This document shows positions 22,107 through 30,914 of a stretch of DNA of 64,000 nt, piece after piece. This stretch comes from Pseudochelatococcus lubricantis. GTDB lineage: Bacteria; Pseudomonadota; Alphaproteobacteria; Rhizobiales; Beijerinckiaceae. A program made the translations under genes and the position numbers. The notes beneath the pieces are model-generated. The model was not told the DNA's origin, did no database searches, and saw only the letters and a list, made by a program, of their open reading frames with translations. Position 1 is the first letter of the stretch, and each line of letters opens with the position of its first letter. The stretch lies in assembly GCF_011762225.1 (NCBI RefSeq), contig NZ_JAASQI010000009.1, positions 1 through 64,000 of the forward strand, given 5' to 3'.

Positions 22107-23069
22107 TTACCGCGCCCGTGCGCGGGGATGGGCCGCGTCGAACGCTGCCATCAGCCGGGCGGCGTCGACTTTCGTGTAGCCCTGTGTCGTGGACAACGAG
22201 GCGTGGCCGAGCAGTTCCTGAATGGCGCGCAGGTCGCCGCCGCGGCCCAGCAGATGCGTGGCGAAGGAATGGCGCAAAGCGTGCGGTGTGGCGCTGGCAG
22301 GCAGGCCGAGCGCGCCCCGCAGCGTCTGCATGGCGAGTTGCACGATTCGCGGCGACAGGGGGCCGCCCTTCGCGCCCCTGAACATCGGCTCGTCCGGCGG
22401 GAGCGGATAGGGGCAGAGCGCGAGATAGTCGGCGATCGCGCGGCTCACTTGCGGCAGTACGGGGACGGAACGCATCTTGTTGCCCTTGCCGACGACGGTG
22501 ACGCTGTCGCGGCCATCGATGGGCGCGTCCTTGCGGGGGATCGACAGCGCCTCGCCGATGCGTAGCCCGCAGCCGTAGAGCAGGGACAGCACGGCGGCGT
22601 CGCGCATCAACACCCATTGAGGCTTGTCTTCGCCGGCGCGCAGGTCCGCGTCGGTCACGGCGCGCGCGGCGTTTACGGGCAGCGGTTTCGGCAGCGTGCG
22701 GGTGATGCGCGGGCCGCGCACGGTGGTGAAGGCGGCCGCCTCGCCGCGCTCGGTGCGCTCCAGAAACCGGGCGAAGGAGCGCAGCCCGGCGAGCTGGCGC
22801 ATGAGCGTGCGGTTGCCGATCTCATGCTGGCGGCGCTCCGAGAGAAAGGCGCGCAGGTCCGCGGGCGTGAGGTCGGCGAGGCCGGCAAGCGCGGGCGGTT
22901 CGCCGCGATGGGTGGCAAGGAAAGCGAGAAACTGGCGTGTATCGCGCTCGTAGGCCACCAGCGTTCTCGGCGAGAGGCGGCGCTCCGATCCGAGGTGCCG
23001 CAGCCATTCGGCCAGGGCCGCCTGCACGTCGGGAGACAGGGGGAAGGAGAGGGCGGCGACGTTGCTCAT
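22107..23069 (-). CDS. xerC: Tyrosine recombinase XerC
   Basis: XerC with XerD resolves chromosome dimers at dif. The core-binding SAM-like domain occupies about residues 10-105; the catalytic residues are visible as Arg in GCGLRIGEALS, His and Arg in PHALRHSFATHLL, His in LLGHASLSTTQ and the Tyr of GYTKV. Length (320 aa) is normal. ATG 23069 (MSNVAALSF) is chosen; the frame extends upstream without family similarity. Its position divergent to priA is a housekeeping arrangement and not a sign of a mobile element. Confidence 0.93.
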   Translation of the reverse strand: MSNVAALSFPLSPDVQAALAEWLRHLGSERRLSPRTLVAYERDTRQFLAFLATHRGEPPALAGLADLTPADLRAFLSERRQHEIGNRTLMRQLAGLRSFARFLERTERGEAAAFTTVRGPRITRTLPKPLPVNAARAVTDADLRAGEDKPQWVLMRDAAVLSLLYGCGLRIGEALSIPRKDAPIDGRDSVTVVGKGNKMRSVPVLPQVSRAIADYLALCPYPLPPDEPMFRGAKGGPLSPRIVQLAMQTLRGALGLPASATPHALRHSFATHLLGRGGDLRAIQELLGHASLSTTQGYTKVDAARLMAAFDAAHPRARAR

Positions 23070-23160
23070 GCGGAAATGATACGGGCGCGGCGCTAATCGC
23101 GGGTAAATGGCGCGCCGCGTGCCTGTTCCGCGACAGCGCGGAATCGCGTATCCCGTTACC

Positions 23161-25383
23161 ATGATTCATTCTGCCCCGCCCGATCCGGTTTCCAACTGCC
23201 CGCGGACCGTCGACGTCCTGCTGCCGGTGGCGCTCGACAAGGCCTATTCCTATGCGGTGCCGGAAGGCATGGCGCTGGACGCCGGGGACGTGGTGCGCGT
23301 GCCGCTCGGCAAGCGCGAGACGGTTGGCGTCGTCTGGACTGCGCATGCGGAAGCGGGCGAGGGCGCGGGAGGCCTCAAGCGGGTGATCGGGCGCATCGAC
23401 GTGCCGCCCTATAGCGAGCGGATGCGCGCATTCATCGACTGGATTGCCTGGTATACGCTCGCCCCGCGCGGCCTTGCGATGCGGCTCGCGCTGCGCGTGC
23501 CGGAGGGGGGTGGCGAGGATAACGCCCGCCTGCTGGAGCCACCGCGCATCGGCGTGCGGCGTGCAGGCGATTCGCCCGCACGTATGACACCGGCGCGCGC
23601 GCGGGTGCTGGCGGCGGCGATGAACGGACACGTCTTCCTGAAGCGCGACCTCGCCCGCGAGGCTGGCGTGTCGACGACCGTCATCGATGGGCTCATCGAC
23701 GAGGGCACGCTGGAGACTGTGCCACTGCCGCCAATGCCGGTGGTGCTGCCGCCCGATCCCGATTTCGCGCGGGCGAAGTTGTCCGATGTCCAGCGTGCGG
23801 CGGCGGAGGCGCTGCGCGCCGCCGTGCGGGAGGCGGCATTTTCGGTGACGCTCGTCGAGGGCGTCACAGGCTCGGGCAAGACGGAAGTGTACTTCGAAGC
23901 GGTGGCCGAAGCGCTGCGGGCGGGGCGGCAGGCACTGATCCTGATGCCGGAAATCGCGCTCACCTCACAGTTTCTGGCGCGGTTCGAGGCGCGCTTCGGC
24001 GCCAAACCCGCCGAATGGCATTCCGGCGTGACGGGCCGCAAGCGCGCGCGCATCCACGCCGGCACGGCGGATGGCACGGTGCGCGTCGTGGCGGGGGCGC
24101 GGTCGGCGCTGTTCATGCCGTTTCGCGATCTGGCGCTGATCGTGGTCGACGAGGAGCACGAGGGCGCCTACAAGCAGGACGATGGCGTCATCTATCACGC
24201 CCGCGACATGGCGGTGGTGCGCGGGCGCTTCGAGCAGGCGTCCGTGGTGCTCGCCTCCGCGACGCCGTCCATCGAAAGCAAGGTCAATGCCGACCGGGGA
24301 CGTTACAGGCATCTGCTGCTGCCTGAGCGCTTCGGCGGGCGGACGCTGCCGGAAATCCGAGCCGTCGACCTGCGCCGCCATCCGGCGGAGCGGGGGCGCT
24401 GGATATCGCCGCCGCTCGTCGCCGCCGTCAACGAGACGCTTGAGGCGGGCGAGCAGGCGCTGCTGTTCCTCAACCGGCGGGGCTATGCGCCGCTCACGTT
24501 GTGCCGCCACTGCGGCCACCGCTTCCAGTGCCCCAATTGCTCGGCATGGCTGGTGGACCACCGTTTCCGCCGCGCGCTCGTCTGCCACCACTGCGGGCAT
24601 GTCGAGCGTCGGCCCGATGTCTGCCCCGCCTGCGGCGAGGCGGATACGCTCGCCGCCTGCGGCCCCGGTGTCGAACGCCTCGCGGAGGAGGTGGCGGAGG
24701 TGTTTCCGGACAGGCGCGCCATCGTGCTCTCCAGCGATTCGCCCGGCGGTGCCGAGCGCATTCGCGCGGAGCTGCAGGCGGTTGCCGACGGCGAGGTCGA
24801 CATCGTCATCGGCACGCAGCTCGTCGCCAAGGGCCATAACTTTCCCGGCCTGACGCTGGTGGGCGTCATCGATGCGGATGTCGGCCTGGCGAACGGCGAT
24901 CCGCGCGCGTCCGAGCGTACGTTCCAGCTCATGCAGCAGGTGACGGGCCGCGCCGGGCGCGGCGACAGGCCCGGCCGGGCGCTGATCCAGACGATGCAGC
25001 CCGACCATCCCGTGCTGCGCGCCATCCTCTCCGGCGACGTGGCGCGCTTTTATGCCGAGGAAATCGCCGTGCGGGAGGAAGCGGGCCTGCCGCCATTCGG
25101 GCGGCTCGCGGGCATCATCGTCTCCGGCCCTGACCGGGCGGAGGCGGAAAACTACGCCCGGGCGCTGGCGCGCATGGCCCAGGCGCCAGCCCATGTCGTC
25201 GTGCTCGGTCCTGCAGAAGCGCCGCTTGCCATGATACGCGGCCGCTATCGCTTCCGGCTTCTGGTGCGGACGGCGCGGACGGTCGATCTGCAGGCGTACC
25301 TGCGCGACTGGCTGGAGCGCGCGCCCAGGCACCCGGCGAAGCTCAGGGTGGCAGTGGACGTCGACCCATACAGTTTCATGTAG
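23161..25383 (+). CDS. priA: Primosomal protein N' (replication restart helicase PriA)
   Basis: PriA recognises stalled forks and reloads the replisome. The 740-residue protein has the N-terminal 3'-DNA-binding domain (about 15-110), a helicase core with VEGVTGSGKTE near residue 235 and DEEH near 330, and the zinc-binding segment with four CxxC pairs at about 447-500 (CRHCGH, CPNCSAW, CHHCGH, CPACGEAD). It ends in DVDPYSFM, the normal C-terminus. ATG 23161 is chosen because the family begins close to VDVLLPVALDKAYSY. Confidence 0.97.
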   Translation: MIHSAPPDPVSNCPRTVDVLLPVALDKAYSYAVPEGMALDAGDVVRVPLGKRETVGVVWTAHAEAGEGAGGLKRVIGRIDVPPYSERMRAFIDWIAWYTLAPRGLAMRLALRVPEGGGEDNARLLEPPRIGVRRAGDSPARMTPARARVLAAAMNGHVFLKRDLAREAGVSTTVIDGLIDEGTLETVPLPPMPVVLPPDPDFARAKLSDVQRAAAEALRAAVREAAFSVTLVEGVTGSGKTEVYFEAVAEALRAGRQALILMPEIALTSQFLARFEARFGAKPAEWHSGVTGRKRARIHAGTADGTVRVVAGARSALFMPFRDLALIVVDEEHEGAYKQDDGVIYHARDMAVVRGRFEQASVVLASATPSIESKVNADRGRYRHLLLPERFGGRTLPEIRAVDLRRHPAERGRWISPPLVAAVNETLEAGEQALLFLNRRGYAPLTLCRHCGHRFQCPNCSAWLVDHRFRRALVCHHCGHVERRPDVCPACGEADTLAACGPGVERLAEEVAEVFPDRRAIVLSSDSPGGAERIRAELQAVADGEVDIVIGTQLVAKGHNFPGLTLVGVIDADVGLANGDPRASERTFQLMQQVTGRAGRGDRPGRALIQTMQPDHPVLRAILSGDVARFYAEEIAVREEAGLPPFGRLAGIIVSGPDRAEAENYARALARMAQAPAHVVVLGPAEAPLAMIRGRYRFRLLVRTARTVDLQAYLRDWLERAPRHPAKLRVAVDVDPYSFM

Positions 25384-25407
25384 CCGTCTACCTTTTTATG
25401 TAGCCGA

Positions 25408-26214
25408 CTATTTCGGTCCGATCTTGCCGCCGATGGCGAGCGCCTCGCGCACCTTCTCGCGCACCTCCTCTTCGGCGGCGCGCGTTGCCTGCTTGCGGTC
25501 GGTGCCGGCGGCGAAGGGAATGGGCGTGCCCCATGTCAGTTGCACATCGATGGGACCGCCGGAGAGGATGCCCTTGAGGTGGGGCGCGAGTTCCATGTCG
25601 CCGTGCCAGGCGATGGCGGGCTTGTCGGCCCGTTGCAGCGGCAGACCGTCGCGCCTGACATAAGTGATGGCGAGCGGTTGCAGTACGACGTCGAGCCCGC
25701 TGTCCGCGCCGGCCAGCGCCTCCCGCGCCGCGCCCACCAGCGCGGAACGGAAGGGCAGCACGCGCGTGCCGTCGCCGGTGGTGCCCTCCGCGAATAGCAC
25801 GATGCGATCGCCGGCGCGCAGGCGCTGCGCCACGGCGTCGTTGGTGCGCGCCGTATCCGTGCGGCGTGCGCGATCGATGAAGACGGTGCGCTGCAGCCGC
25901 GCCAGCAGGCCCACCATCGGCCAGGTGCCCACTTCCGCCTTGGCGATGAACGACAGCGGCGTGAGCGCCGACAGCACGCAGATGTCGAGCCATGAGACGT
26001 GATTAGAGAGAATCAGTGCCGCCTTGCCGCGCGGCGGCTCGCCGTGGACGATGCGCCGGATGCCGAGCGTGGCGCAGACGATGCGGTGGTAAAGTAGCGG
26101 AATGGCGCGCCGTCCCGGCCCGTCGAGGCGCACCGCCAGCCACTGCAGCGGGATGCCGACGAGCGTCACGGGAACCAGCACCGCAATGCGGCTGTAGAAA
26201 CGCAGGCTGCTCAA
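25408..26214 (-). CDS. plsC: 1-acyl-sn-glycerol-3-phosphate acyltransferase
   Basis: The enzyme makes phosphatidic acid from lysophosphatidic acid at the inner membrane. The acyltransferase block I NHVSWLD, block II-like VFIDRARR, block III LFAEGTTGDGTRVLPF and block IV-like PLAITYV are present, after an N-terminal membrane helix. The start is TTG at 26214, 13 bases after the fur-family stop; no ATG is near, which is unusual for this window. It belongs to the tsaB-rimI-fur-plsC series. Confidence 0.92.
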   Translation of the reverse strand: MSSLRFYSRIAVLVPVTLVGIPLQWLAVRLDGPGRRAIPLLYHRIVCATLGIRRIVHGEPPRGKAALILSNHVSWLDICVLSALTPLSFIAKAEVGTWPMVGLLARLQRTVFIDRARRTDTARTNDAVAQRLRAGDRIVLFAEGTTGDGTRVLPFRSALVGAAREALAGADSGLDVVLQPLAITYVRRDGLPLQRADKPAIAWHGDMELAPHLKGILSGGPIDVQLTWGTPIPFAAGTDRKQATRAAEEEVREKVREALAIGGKIGPK

Positions 26215-26227
26215 GGCTGGATACCCG

Positions 26228-26725
26228 TTATTTAGACTTGTCGTCGATTGGAAGTGCGTAAAGCTCCAGCCGGTGATGCACCAGCCGGTAGCCGAGCTTG
26301 CGGGCGATCTCCGCCTGCAACGCCTCGATCTCGTCGGAGTGGAATTCGATCACCGCGCCGGTGTTCATGTCGATGAGGTGGTCGTGATGGACGGCTGGCG
26401 CGCTTTCGTAGCGGGCACGACCGTCGCCGAACTGGTGGCGCTCGATAATGCCCTGATCCTCGAACAGCTTGACAGTTCGGTAGACGGTCGACAGCGAGAT
26501 GTTCTCGTCCACGACCGTGGCGCGGCGGTGCAACTCGACCACGTCGGGATGGTCGTCGGCTTCCGCGATGACCTTGGCGATGACGCGCCGCTGGCCCGTC
26601 ATGCGCAGGCCGCTGGTGCTGCACAAGCGCTCGATGACGTTCTTCTCGTTGAGGCGCTTGTCCGTCCCGCCGGGGCCCGCCGCCTGCTTCTTCTCGTCGG
26701 CGACCGTTTTGGGGAGGGGGGACAT
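26228..26725 (-). CDS. fur: Fur family transcriptional regulator (Fur/Mur type)
   Basis: The 165-residue protein has the Fur winged helix (MTGQRRVIAKVIAEADDHPDV, then LSTVYRTVKLFEDQGIIERHQFGDGRARYE) and the dimerisation/metal domain with VHHDHLIDMNTGAVIEFHSDEIEALQ. The CxxC structural zinc motifs of some Fur and Zur proteins are absent. In Hyphomicrobiales the homologue at this place (after tsaB-rimI) is Mur, the manganese-responsive Fur, so Mn or Fe may be the ligand. GGAG lies seven bases before ATG 26725; the in-frame ATG 26797 would run through a hairpin and is rejected. Confidence 0.9.
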   Translation of the reverse strand: MSPLPKTVADEKKQAAGPGGTDKRLNEKNVIERLCSTSGLRMTGQRRVIAKVIAEADDHPDVVELHRRATVVDENISLSTVYRTVKLFEDQGIIERHQFGDGRARYESAPAVHHDHLIDMNTGAVIEFHSDEIEALQAEIARKLGYRLVHHRLELYALPIDDKSK

Positions 26726-26772
26726 CGCATTTCTCCGCAATATCGTTGTTGGGCGACAGCCGAACGCAAAAC

Positions 26773-26798
26773 CATGCGGGAACAGGATTTCCCGCATG
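26773..26798 (-). promoter_or_regulatory. Hairpin between rimI and fur
   Basis: CATGCGGGAA and TTCCCGCATG form a perfect ten-pair stem with a six-base loop. On the minus strand it is followed by GGTTTTGCG, a poor T tract. It lies 24 bases after the rimI stop and about 50 bases before the fur start, so it may be a weak terminator, an attenuator or an RNA-stability element that sets fur apart from tsaB-rimI. Confidence 0.6.
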
Positions 26799-26821
26799 CA
26801 GAGTCTACAGGAAACGATACG

Positions 26822-27349
26822 TTAATCCAACTGGGCGCGCATGGTGATGGCCGTGGCGCGGCTGCCGTCCAGCCTTGGGTAATAGCCCGGGCGGCGGCCG
26901 ATATCGACGAAGCCGGCGCGGCGGTAGAGCGCGCGTGCGGCAGCGTTGCCCTCGTCAACCTCCAGAAACACCGTGCGCGCGCCGAACTGTGCCAGCCTGT
27001 CGAGGTGATGCATCAGCAGCAGCCGGCCGGCGCCCTGGCCGCGCGCGTCGGGGGTCATGGCGACCGTCAGGATTTCAGCCTCGTCGACGACGATCCGGGA
27101 CAGCGCGAAACCGAGCAGCGGCGCGCCGCCTTCCGGAAAGATGCCGCCCGCGAAAACGCCATCCGCGAAGTGGGCCGCGCTGGCGATCATGCGTTCCAGC
27201 TCCAGCGCATCCCACGCCCGCGCGAAGCACGCGGCGTGGATGGCGGATGCCGGAACGGCATGGCCGGTGGTCAACGTGGCGACATGCGGCGGGGCGCGGT
27301 GGAAGGTGAACAGGTCACGGAACATGGCACTCACGGTCGGATCGGGCAT
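26822..27349 (-). CDS. rimI: Ribosomal protein S18 alanine N-acetyltransferase
   Basis: The GNAT fold is clear: LLGFALSRIVVDEAEILTVAMTPDARGQGAGRLLL holds strand 4 and the acetyl-CoA P-loop RGQGAG, followed by VFLEVDEGNAAARALYRRAGFVDIGRRPGYY, the RimI-type end. It acetylates the N-terminal alanine of S18. Both ATG 27349 and ATG 27325 are possible starts. It follows tsaB by 12 bases and is conserved next to it. Confidence 0.93.
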   Translation of the reverse strand: MPDPTVSAMFRDLFTFHRAPPHVATLTTGHAVPASAIHAACFARAWDALELERMIASAAHFADGVFAGGIFPEGGAPLLGFALSRIVVDEAEILTVAMTPDARGQGAGRLLLMHHLDRLAQFGARTVFLEVDEGNAAARALYRRAGFVDIGRRPGYYPRLDGSRATAITMRAQLD

Positions 27350-27361
27350 CGCCGGGAAGGG

Positions 27362-28114
27362 TCACTGGCGCGGGAGGCGCGCCTTGTCCTGGGGTTTTGC
27401 GTCCGCGCCGCGCAGATAGAGCGGCTGTGGCAGGGAGGTGCGCGCATCGGCGGCCATGCCCAGCCGCGCAACCCAGCGGATATCCGGCGCGGGCGCCGAA
27501 TCGGCCACCCGCGTATCGAGGCCGACGGCCTTCGCCTCGGCGGCGAGCAGTTCGGCCGCCGGACCGGCGAGCGTTACCGCGCCCGTGCCGAGCAGGCGCG
27601 CGGCCTCCCTGATCGAGATATGGCGGGCCGGGACGATCACCCGCCCGCCGGGAACGCTTGCCTGAAAATAGATGGCGCCGTGGCGGGCATCGATGGCGGC
27701 GGCCAGCACCGGCTGGCGCGGATCGGCGGTCAGCACGAGTGGCGCGAGGCATGCGGCGAGGGTGGAAACGCCCACCGCCGGAATATTGGCGGCGAGGCCG
27801 ATGGCGCGCGCTGCGGCGATGCCCACCCGGAGCCCCGTGAAACTGCCCGGACCGATGGTCACCGCGACGCGGTCGAGCGCGGCGAAACCTTCCTGTGCCG
27901 TGCCGCCTTGCGGCGCGACGGAGCGGGCAACCACCCGTTCGACGAGCGGCAGCAACGCTTCCGCGTGGCCACGGTCGATCAGCAGCGACTCGATCGCCAG
28001 AACGTCGCGGGAGAAGGGATCGGTGGTGCTGGCGTCATCTGCCGGCGGCGCCTGCGTATCGATCACGCAGGCGGCGCACGCGCCGAGCGCCGTATCGATG
28101 GCCAGTATCCGCAA
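27362..28114 (-). CDS. tsaB: tRNA threonylcarbamoyladenosine biosynthesis protein TsaB
   Basis: TsaB is the ASKHA-fold partner of TsaD in making t6A37 in ANN-decoding tRNAs. It starts MRILAIDTALGACAACV and contains AVTIGPGSFTGLRVGIAAARAIGLA, the family hallmark. Length is 250 aa; about 20 residues of extra sequence follow the first strand (the ADDASTTDPFSRDV part). First gene of the tsaB-rimI series. Confidence 0.94.
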   Translation of the reverse strand: MRILAIDTALGACAACVIDTQAPPADDASTTDPFSRDVLAIESLLIDRGHAEALLPLVERVVARSVAPQGGTAQEGFAALDRVAVTIGPGSFTGLRVGIAAARAIGLAANIPAVGVSTLAACLAPLVLTADPRQPVLAAAIDARHGAIYFQASVPGGRVIVPARHISIREAARLLGTGAVTLAGPAAELLAAEAKAVGLDTRVADSAPAPDIRWVARLGMAADARTSLPQPLYLRGADAKPQDKARLPRQ

Positions 28115-28184
28115 ACCCTTCCCCTGCCTGTCGTATCAATCGTTCTTCATCGTCATGTATGATACGAAGCGCAGGCCGTGTCAC

Positions 28185-28219
28185 CCCCCGCAGCCGGCAG
28201 GACAGCCAATATGCGGGGG
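28185..28219. repeat. Inverted repeat after the rutE-like gene
   Basis: CCCCCGCA and TGCGGGGG form an eight-pair stem around a 19-base loop, in the gap between tsaB and the end of the nitroreductase gene. It lacks a T tract, so its use as a terminator is doubtful. Confidence 0.4.
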
Positions 28220-28234
28220 ATGACGGAGGGCGGG

Positions 28235-28843
28235 TCAGTCGATCCGCGCGTACTCGTCGAAGTCGAGGCGCGGCAAGCGCTCGAACAGCCCTGCGGGATC
28301 GCCGTAGCCGATGTTGATGAGGAAGTTGGACTTGACCTTGCCTTCGGGGAAGAAGGCGGCGTCGACGCCCGCCTTGTCGAAGCCCGACATCGCGCCGGTG
28401 TCGAGGCCGAGCGCGCGCGCCGCGAGGATGAAGTAGGCGCCCTGCAGGGATGAGTTGCGCACCCCCGTTTCCTCGATGAGCGCCGGATTGCCGGCGAACC
28501 ACGGGCGCGCGTCCACATGCGGGAAGAGCTTCGGCAGCTTGTCGGGGAACTCGGTGTCGTAGGCCACGATGACCGTGGCGGGCGCGGCCAGCGACTTGGC
28601 GCGGTTGCCCTCGCTCAGCAGCGGGCCGAGCTTCGCCTTGGCCTCTGGCGAGCGCACGAAGACGAAGCGCGCCGGCGAGGCGTTGGCGCTGGTCGGCCCC
28701 CACTTGGAGAGCTCGGCCACCTGGCGCAGCAGGTCGTCCGAAACCGGAATGTCCCGCCACTTGTTGTGCGTGCGCGCGGTCAGAAAGAGCTGGTCGAGGG
28801 CAGCGGCGTCGAGCGGCGCACCGGGGGCGTTGTCGATTGTCAT
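28235..28843 (-). CDS. Malonic semialdehyde reductase RutE-like nitroreductase
   Basis: The protein (202 aa) belongs to the RutE/HadB branch of the nitroreductase family. Features are [39 protein letters not shown] (FMN phosphate site), [33 protein letters not shown] and FLINIGYGD. RutE reduces malonic semialdehyde in uracil breakdown, but no other rut gene is near, so this may be a general quinone or aldehyde reductase. GGAG lies six bases before ATG 28843. Confidence 0.88.
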   Translation of the reverse strand: MTIDNAPGAPLDAAALDQLFLTARTHNKWRDIPVSDDLLRQVAELSKWGPTSANASPARFVFVRSPEAKAKLGPLLSEGNRAKSLAAPATVIVAYDTEFPDKLPKLFPHVDARPWFAGNPALIEETGVRNSSLQGAYFILAARALGLDTGAMSGFDKAGVDAAFFPEGKVKSNFLINIGYGDPAGLFERLPRLDFDEYARID

Positions 28844-29000
28844 ATCCATCTCCAGTGATGCATGAGAGTGATGATCGCCGGGAACAATATGCCGCAACGC
28901 AACATCATGTCATGCCCCGGGGCGCCACGAAGCTGCAAGTGCCGCTTGCACGGATGCAAAGCCAGGTGCGGCGAAGCACGTGGCTGGATCCGGCTGGCGG

Positions 29001-29570
29001 TCAGACCGCCTGCACCTCCCGCACGTCGGGCAGGAAGTGCCTGAGCAGGTTCTCGATGCCGTGCCGCAGCGTGGCCGTGGAAGACGGACAGCCTGAGCAG
29101 GCGCCCTTCATGGCGAGATAGACGATCCCGTCGCGGTAGCCACGGAACGTGATGTCGCCGCCGTCGCCGGCCACGGCGGGGCGCACGCGCGTCTCGATCA
29201 GGTCCTTGATGATCTCGACCGTGTCGATGTCGGCGTCGTCGAAGAACTCCTCGCCGTCGTCGTAGCCATAGGCCTCATGGTCGTGGCCTTCCGCGATGAG
29301 CGGCGCGCCGGACAGGAAATGCTCCATGATTGCGCCGAGGATGGCGGGCTTGAGGTGCGGCCATTCGCCCTCGCCCTTCGTCACGGCGACGAAGTCGCTG
29401 CCGAAGAACACACTCGACACGCCGTCGATATCGAAAAGCCGCTGGGCGAGCGGCGAATGGGCCGCCTCCGTGCTGGAGCGGATTTCGATGGGTGCGTCCG
29501 GCGATACGTCGCGGCCCGGCAGGAACTTGAGCGTCGCCGGGTTGGGGGTGGCTTCCGTCTGAATGAACAT
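29001..29570 (-). CDS. nfuA: NifU family Fe-S scaffold/carrier protein (NfuA-like)
   Basis: The 189-residue protein has the N-terminal Nfu domain (MFIQTEATPNPATLKFLPG, FFGSDFVAVTKGE) and the C-terminal NifU-like domain with IKDLIETRVRPAVAGDGGDI and the cluster-binding CSGCPSS (CxxC). Such proteins deliver [4Fe-4S] clusters to client enzymes. GAGGAG lies before ATG 29570. In related genomes a universal stress protein gene often separates it from trpS; none is present here. Confidence 0.95.
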   Translation of the reverse strand: MFIQTEATPNPATLKFLPGRDVSPDAPIEIRSSTEAAHSPLAQRLFDIDGVSSVFFGSDFVAVTKGEGEWPHLKPAILGAIMEHFLSGAPLIAEGHDHEAYGYDDGEEFFDDADIDTVEIIKDLIETRVRPAVAGDGGDITFRGYRDGIVYLAMKGACSGCPSSTATLRHGIENLLRHFLPDVREVQAV

Positions 29571-29766
29571 GCTTTTCTCCTCACCTGACCGCTTCAAGGG
29601 CGGCGGTGAAAAACGCATCGGTCCGGAAAACGGCTGACTTTCTCCGGGCACCCGATGCGCCGACAACAGTTACCCGCCGGACCGCGTCCGGCGAACAGCT
29701 CCAATCTGGCGCTTTTCGCGCCGGGATTCAATGGGCTGCGTGCGGCGCGGCGTCCGGAGAGAGACG

Positions 29767-30810
29767 TCAGGAGCGGTCGCGCACGAAACCCACGATGTCC
29801 TTGACGGCGTTCATCGTCTCGCGGGCGATGCCGCGCGCGCGGCGGCTGCCGTCGGCGAGCACGGAATCGATATAGCCGGGGTCGGCCGCGAGCCGCTGCA
29901 TCTCCGCGCTGATGGGCGCGAGCTTCGCCACCGCCACGTCGACCAGCGCCGCCTTGAACGACGAGAACTGGCTGCCCGCGAACTCGCGCAGCACGTCCTC
30001 CGGCATCCGTTCCGCGAGCGTTGCGAAAATGCCGACGAGGTTGTCGGCCTCCGGGCGCGCGGCAAGTTCTTCCGCCGTTTCCGGCAGGGGCTCCGGGTCG
30101 GTTTTCGCCTTGCGGATCTTCTGGGCGATGGTGTCGGCGTCATCCTTGAGGTTGATGCGCGAATAGTCCGAGGGGTCGGACTTCGACATCTTCTTCGTGC
30201 CGTCGCGCAGGCTCATGACGCGCGTCGAGCTGCCCTGGATGAGCGGCTCCGGCAGCGGGAAGAACGCCTCACCGAAGCCGTGAGCGGCGATGGAACCGGC
30301 GTAGTCGTTGTTGAATTTCTGCGCGATGTCGCGTGTCAGTTCGACGTGCTGCTTCTGGTCCTCTCCCACCGGCACCGCGTCCGCGCGGTAGACGAGGATG
30401 TCGGCGGCCATGAGCGAGGGATAGGCGTAGAGGCCGAGCGAGGCGTTCTCACGGTCCTTGCCCGCCTTGTCCTTGAACTGCGTCATGCGGTTCATCCAGC
30501 CGATGCGCGCCACGCAGTTGCATATCCAGGCGAGTTCCGCGTGCTCCGACACCTGGCTCTGGTTGAAGACGATGTGCTTCTGCGGATCGACGCCGCTCGC
30601 GAGAAACGCCGCCGTCACCTCGCGGATCTGGCGCGTCAGCGCCTCCGGCTCCTGCGGGACGGTGATGGCGTGCATATCGACGACGCAATAGATGCAGTCA
30701 TAGTGTTCCTGCAAGGCGACGAAGCGCGACACCGCGCCGAGATAGTTGCCCAGATGCAGGTTTCCGGTGGGCTGCACGCCGGAAAAAACACGTTTCTTCA
30801 AGACGGACAT
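29767..30810 (-). CDS. trpS: Tryptophan--tRNA ligase
   Basis: This class I synthetase (347 aa) has [20 protein letters not shown] at the N-terminus (HIGH-type HLGN), [30 protein letters not shown] and KMSKSD in the KMSKS position. It activates tryptophan and charges tRNA-Trp. The gene follows murJ by about 105 bases on the minus strand, the usual order murJ-trpS. Confidence 0.98.
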   Translation of the reverse strand: MSVLKKRVFSGVQPTGNLHLGNYLGAVSRFVALQEHYDCIYCVVDMHAITVPQEPEALTRQIREVTAAFLASGVDPQKHIVFNQSQVSEHAELAWICNCVARIGWMNRMTQFKDKAGKDRENASLGLYAYPSLMAADILVYRADAVPVGEDQKQHVELTRDIAQKFNNDYAGSIAAHGFGEAFFPLPEPLIQGSSTRVMSLRDGTKKMSKSDPSDYSRINLKDDADTIAQKIRKAKTDPEPLPETAEELAARPEADNLVGIFATLAERMPEDVLREFAGSQFSSFKAALVDVAVAKLAPISAEMQRLAADPGYIDSVLADGSRRARGIARETMNAVKDIVGFVRDRS

Positions 30811-30914
30811 GACAACGTCCCATCCCTTTCGTCGGTTCGGAGGCCGGAAGCGGATATCCGGTTGGTTACAGGCGGGTTATCGCAGGCGCGCGCCTTTCGG
30901 CAAGGAAAAAAGCA

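Noticed and set aside
22107..23069. Tyrosine recombinase as the integrase of a mobile element
   Set aside because: It is the housekeeping XerC next to priA; no att sites or cargo genes surround it.
25376..25412. Direct repeat ATGTAGCCG at the 3' ends of priA and plsC
   Set aside because: The two copies are short and lie around stop codons; they look like a small local duplication without other evidence.
26726..26797. N-terminal extension of the fur-family protein to ATG 26797
   Set aside because: The extra 24 residues run through the hairpin and do not fit the family; ATG 26725 has a proper ribosome site.
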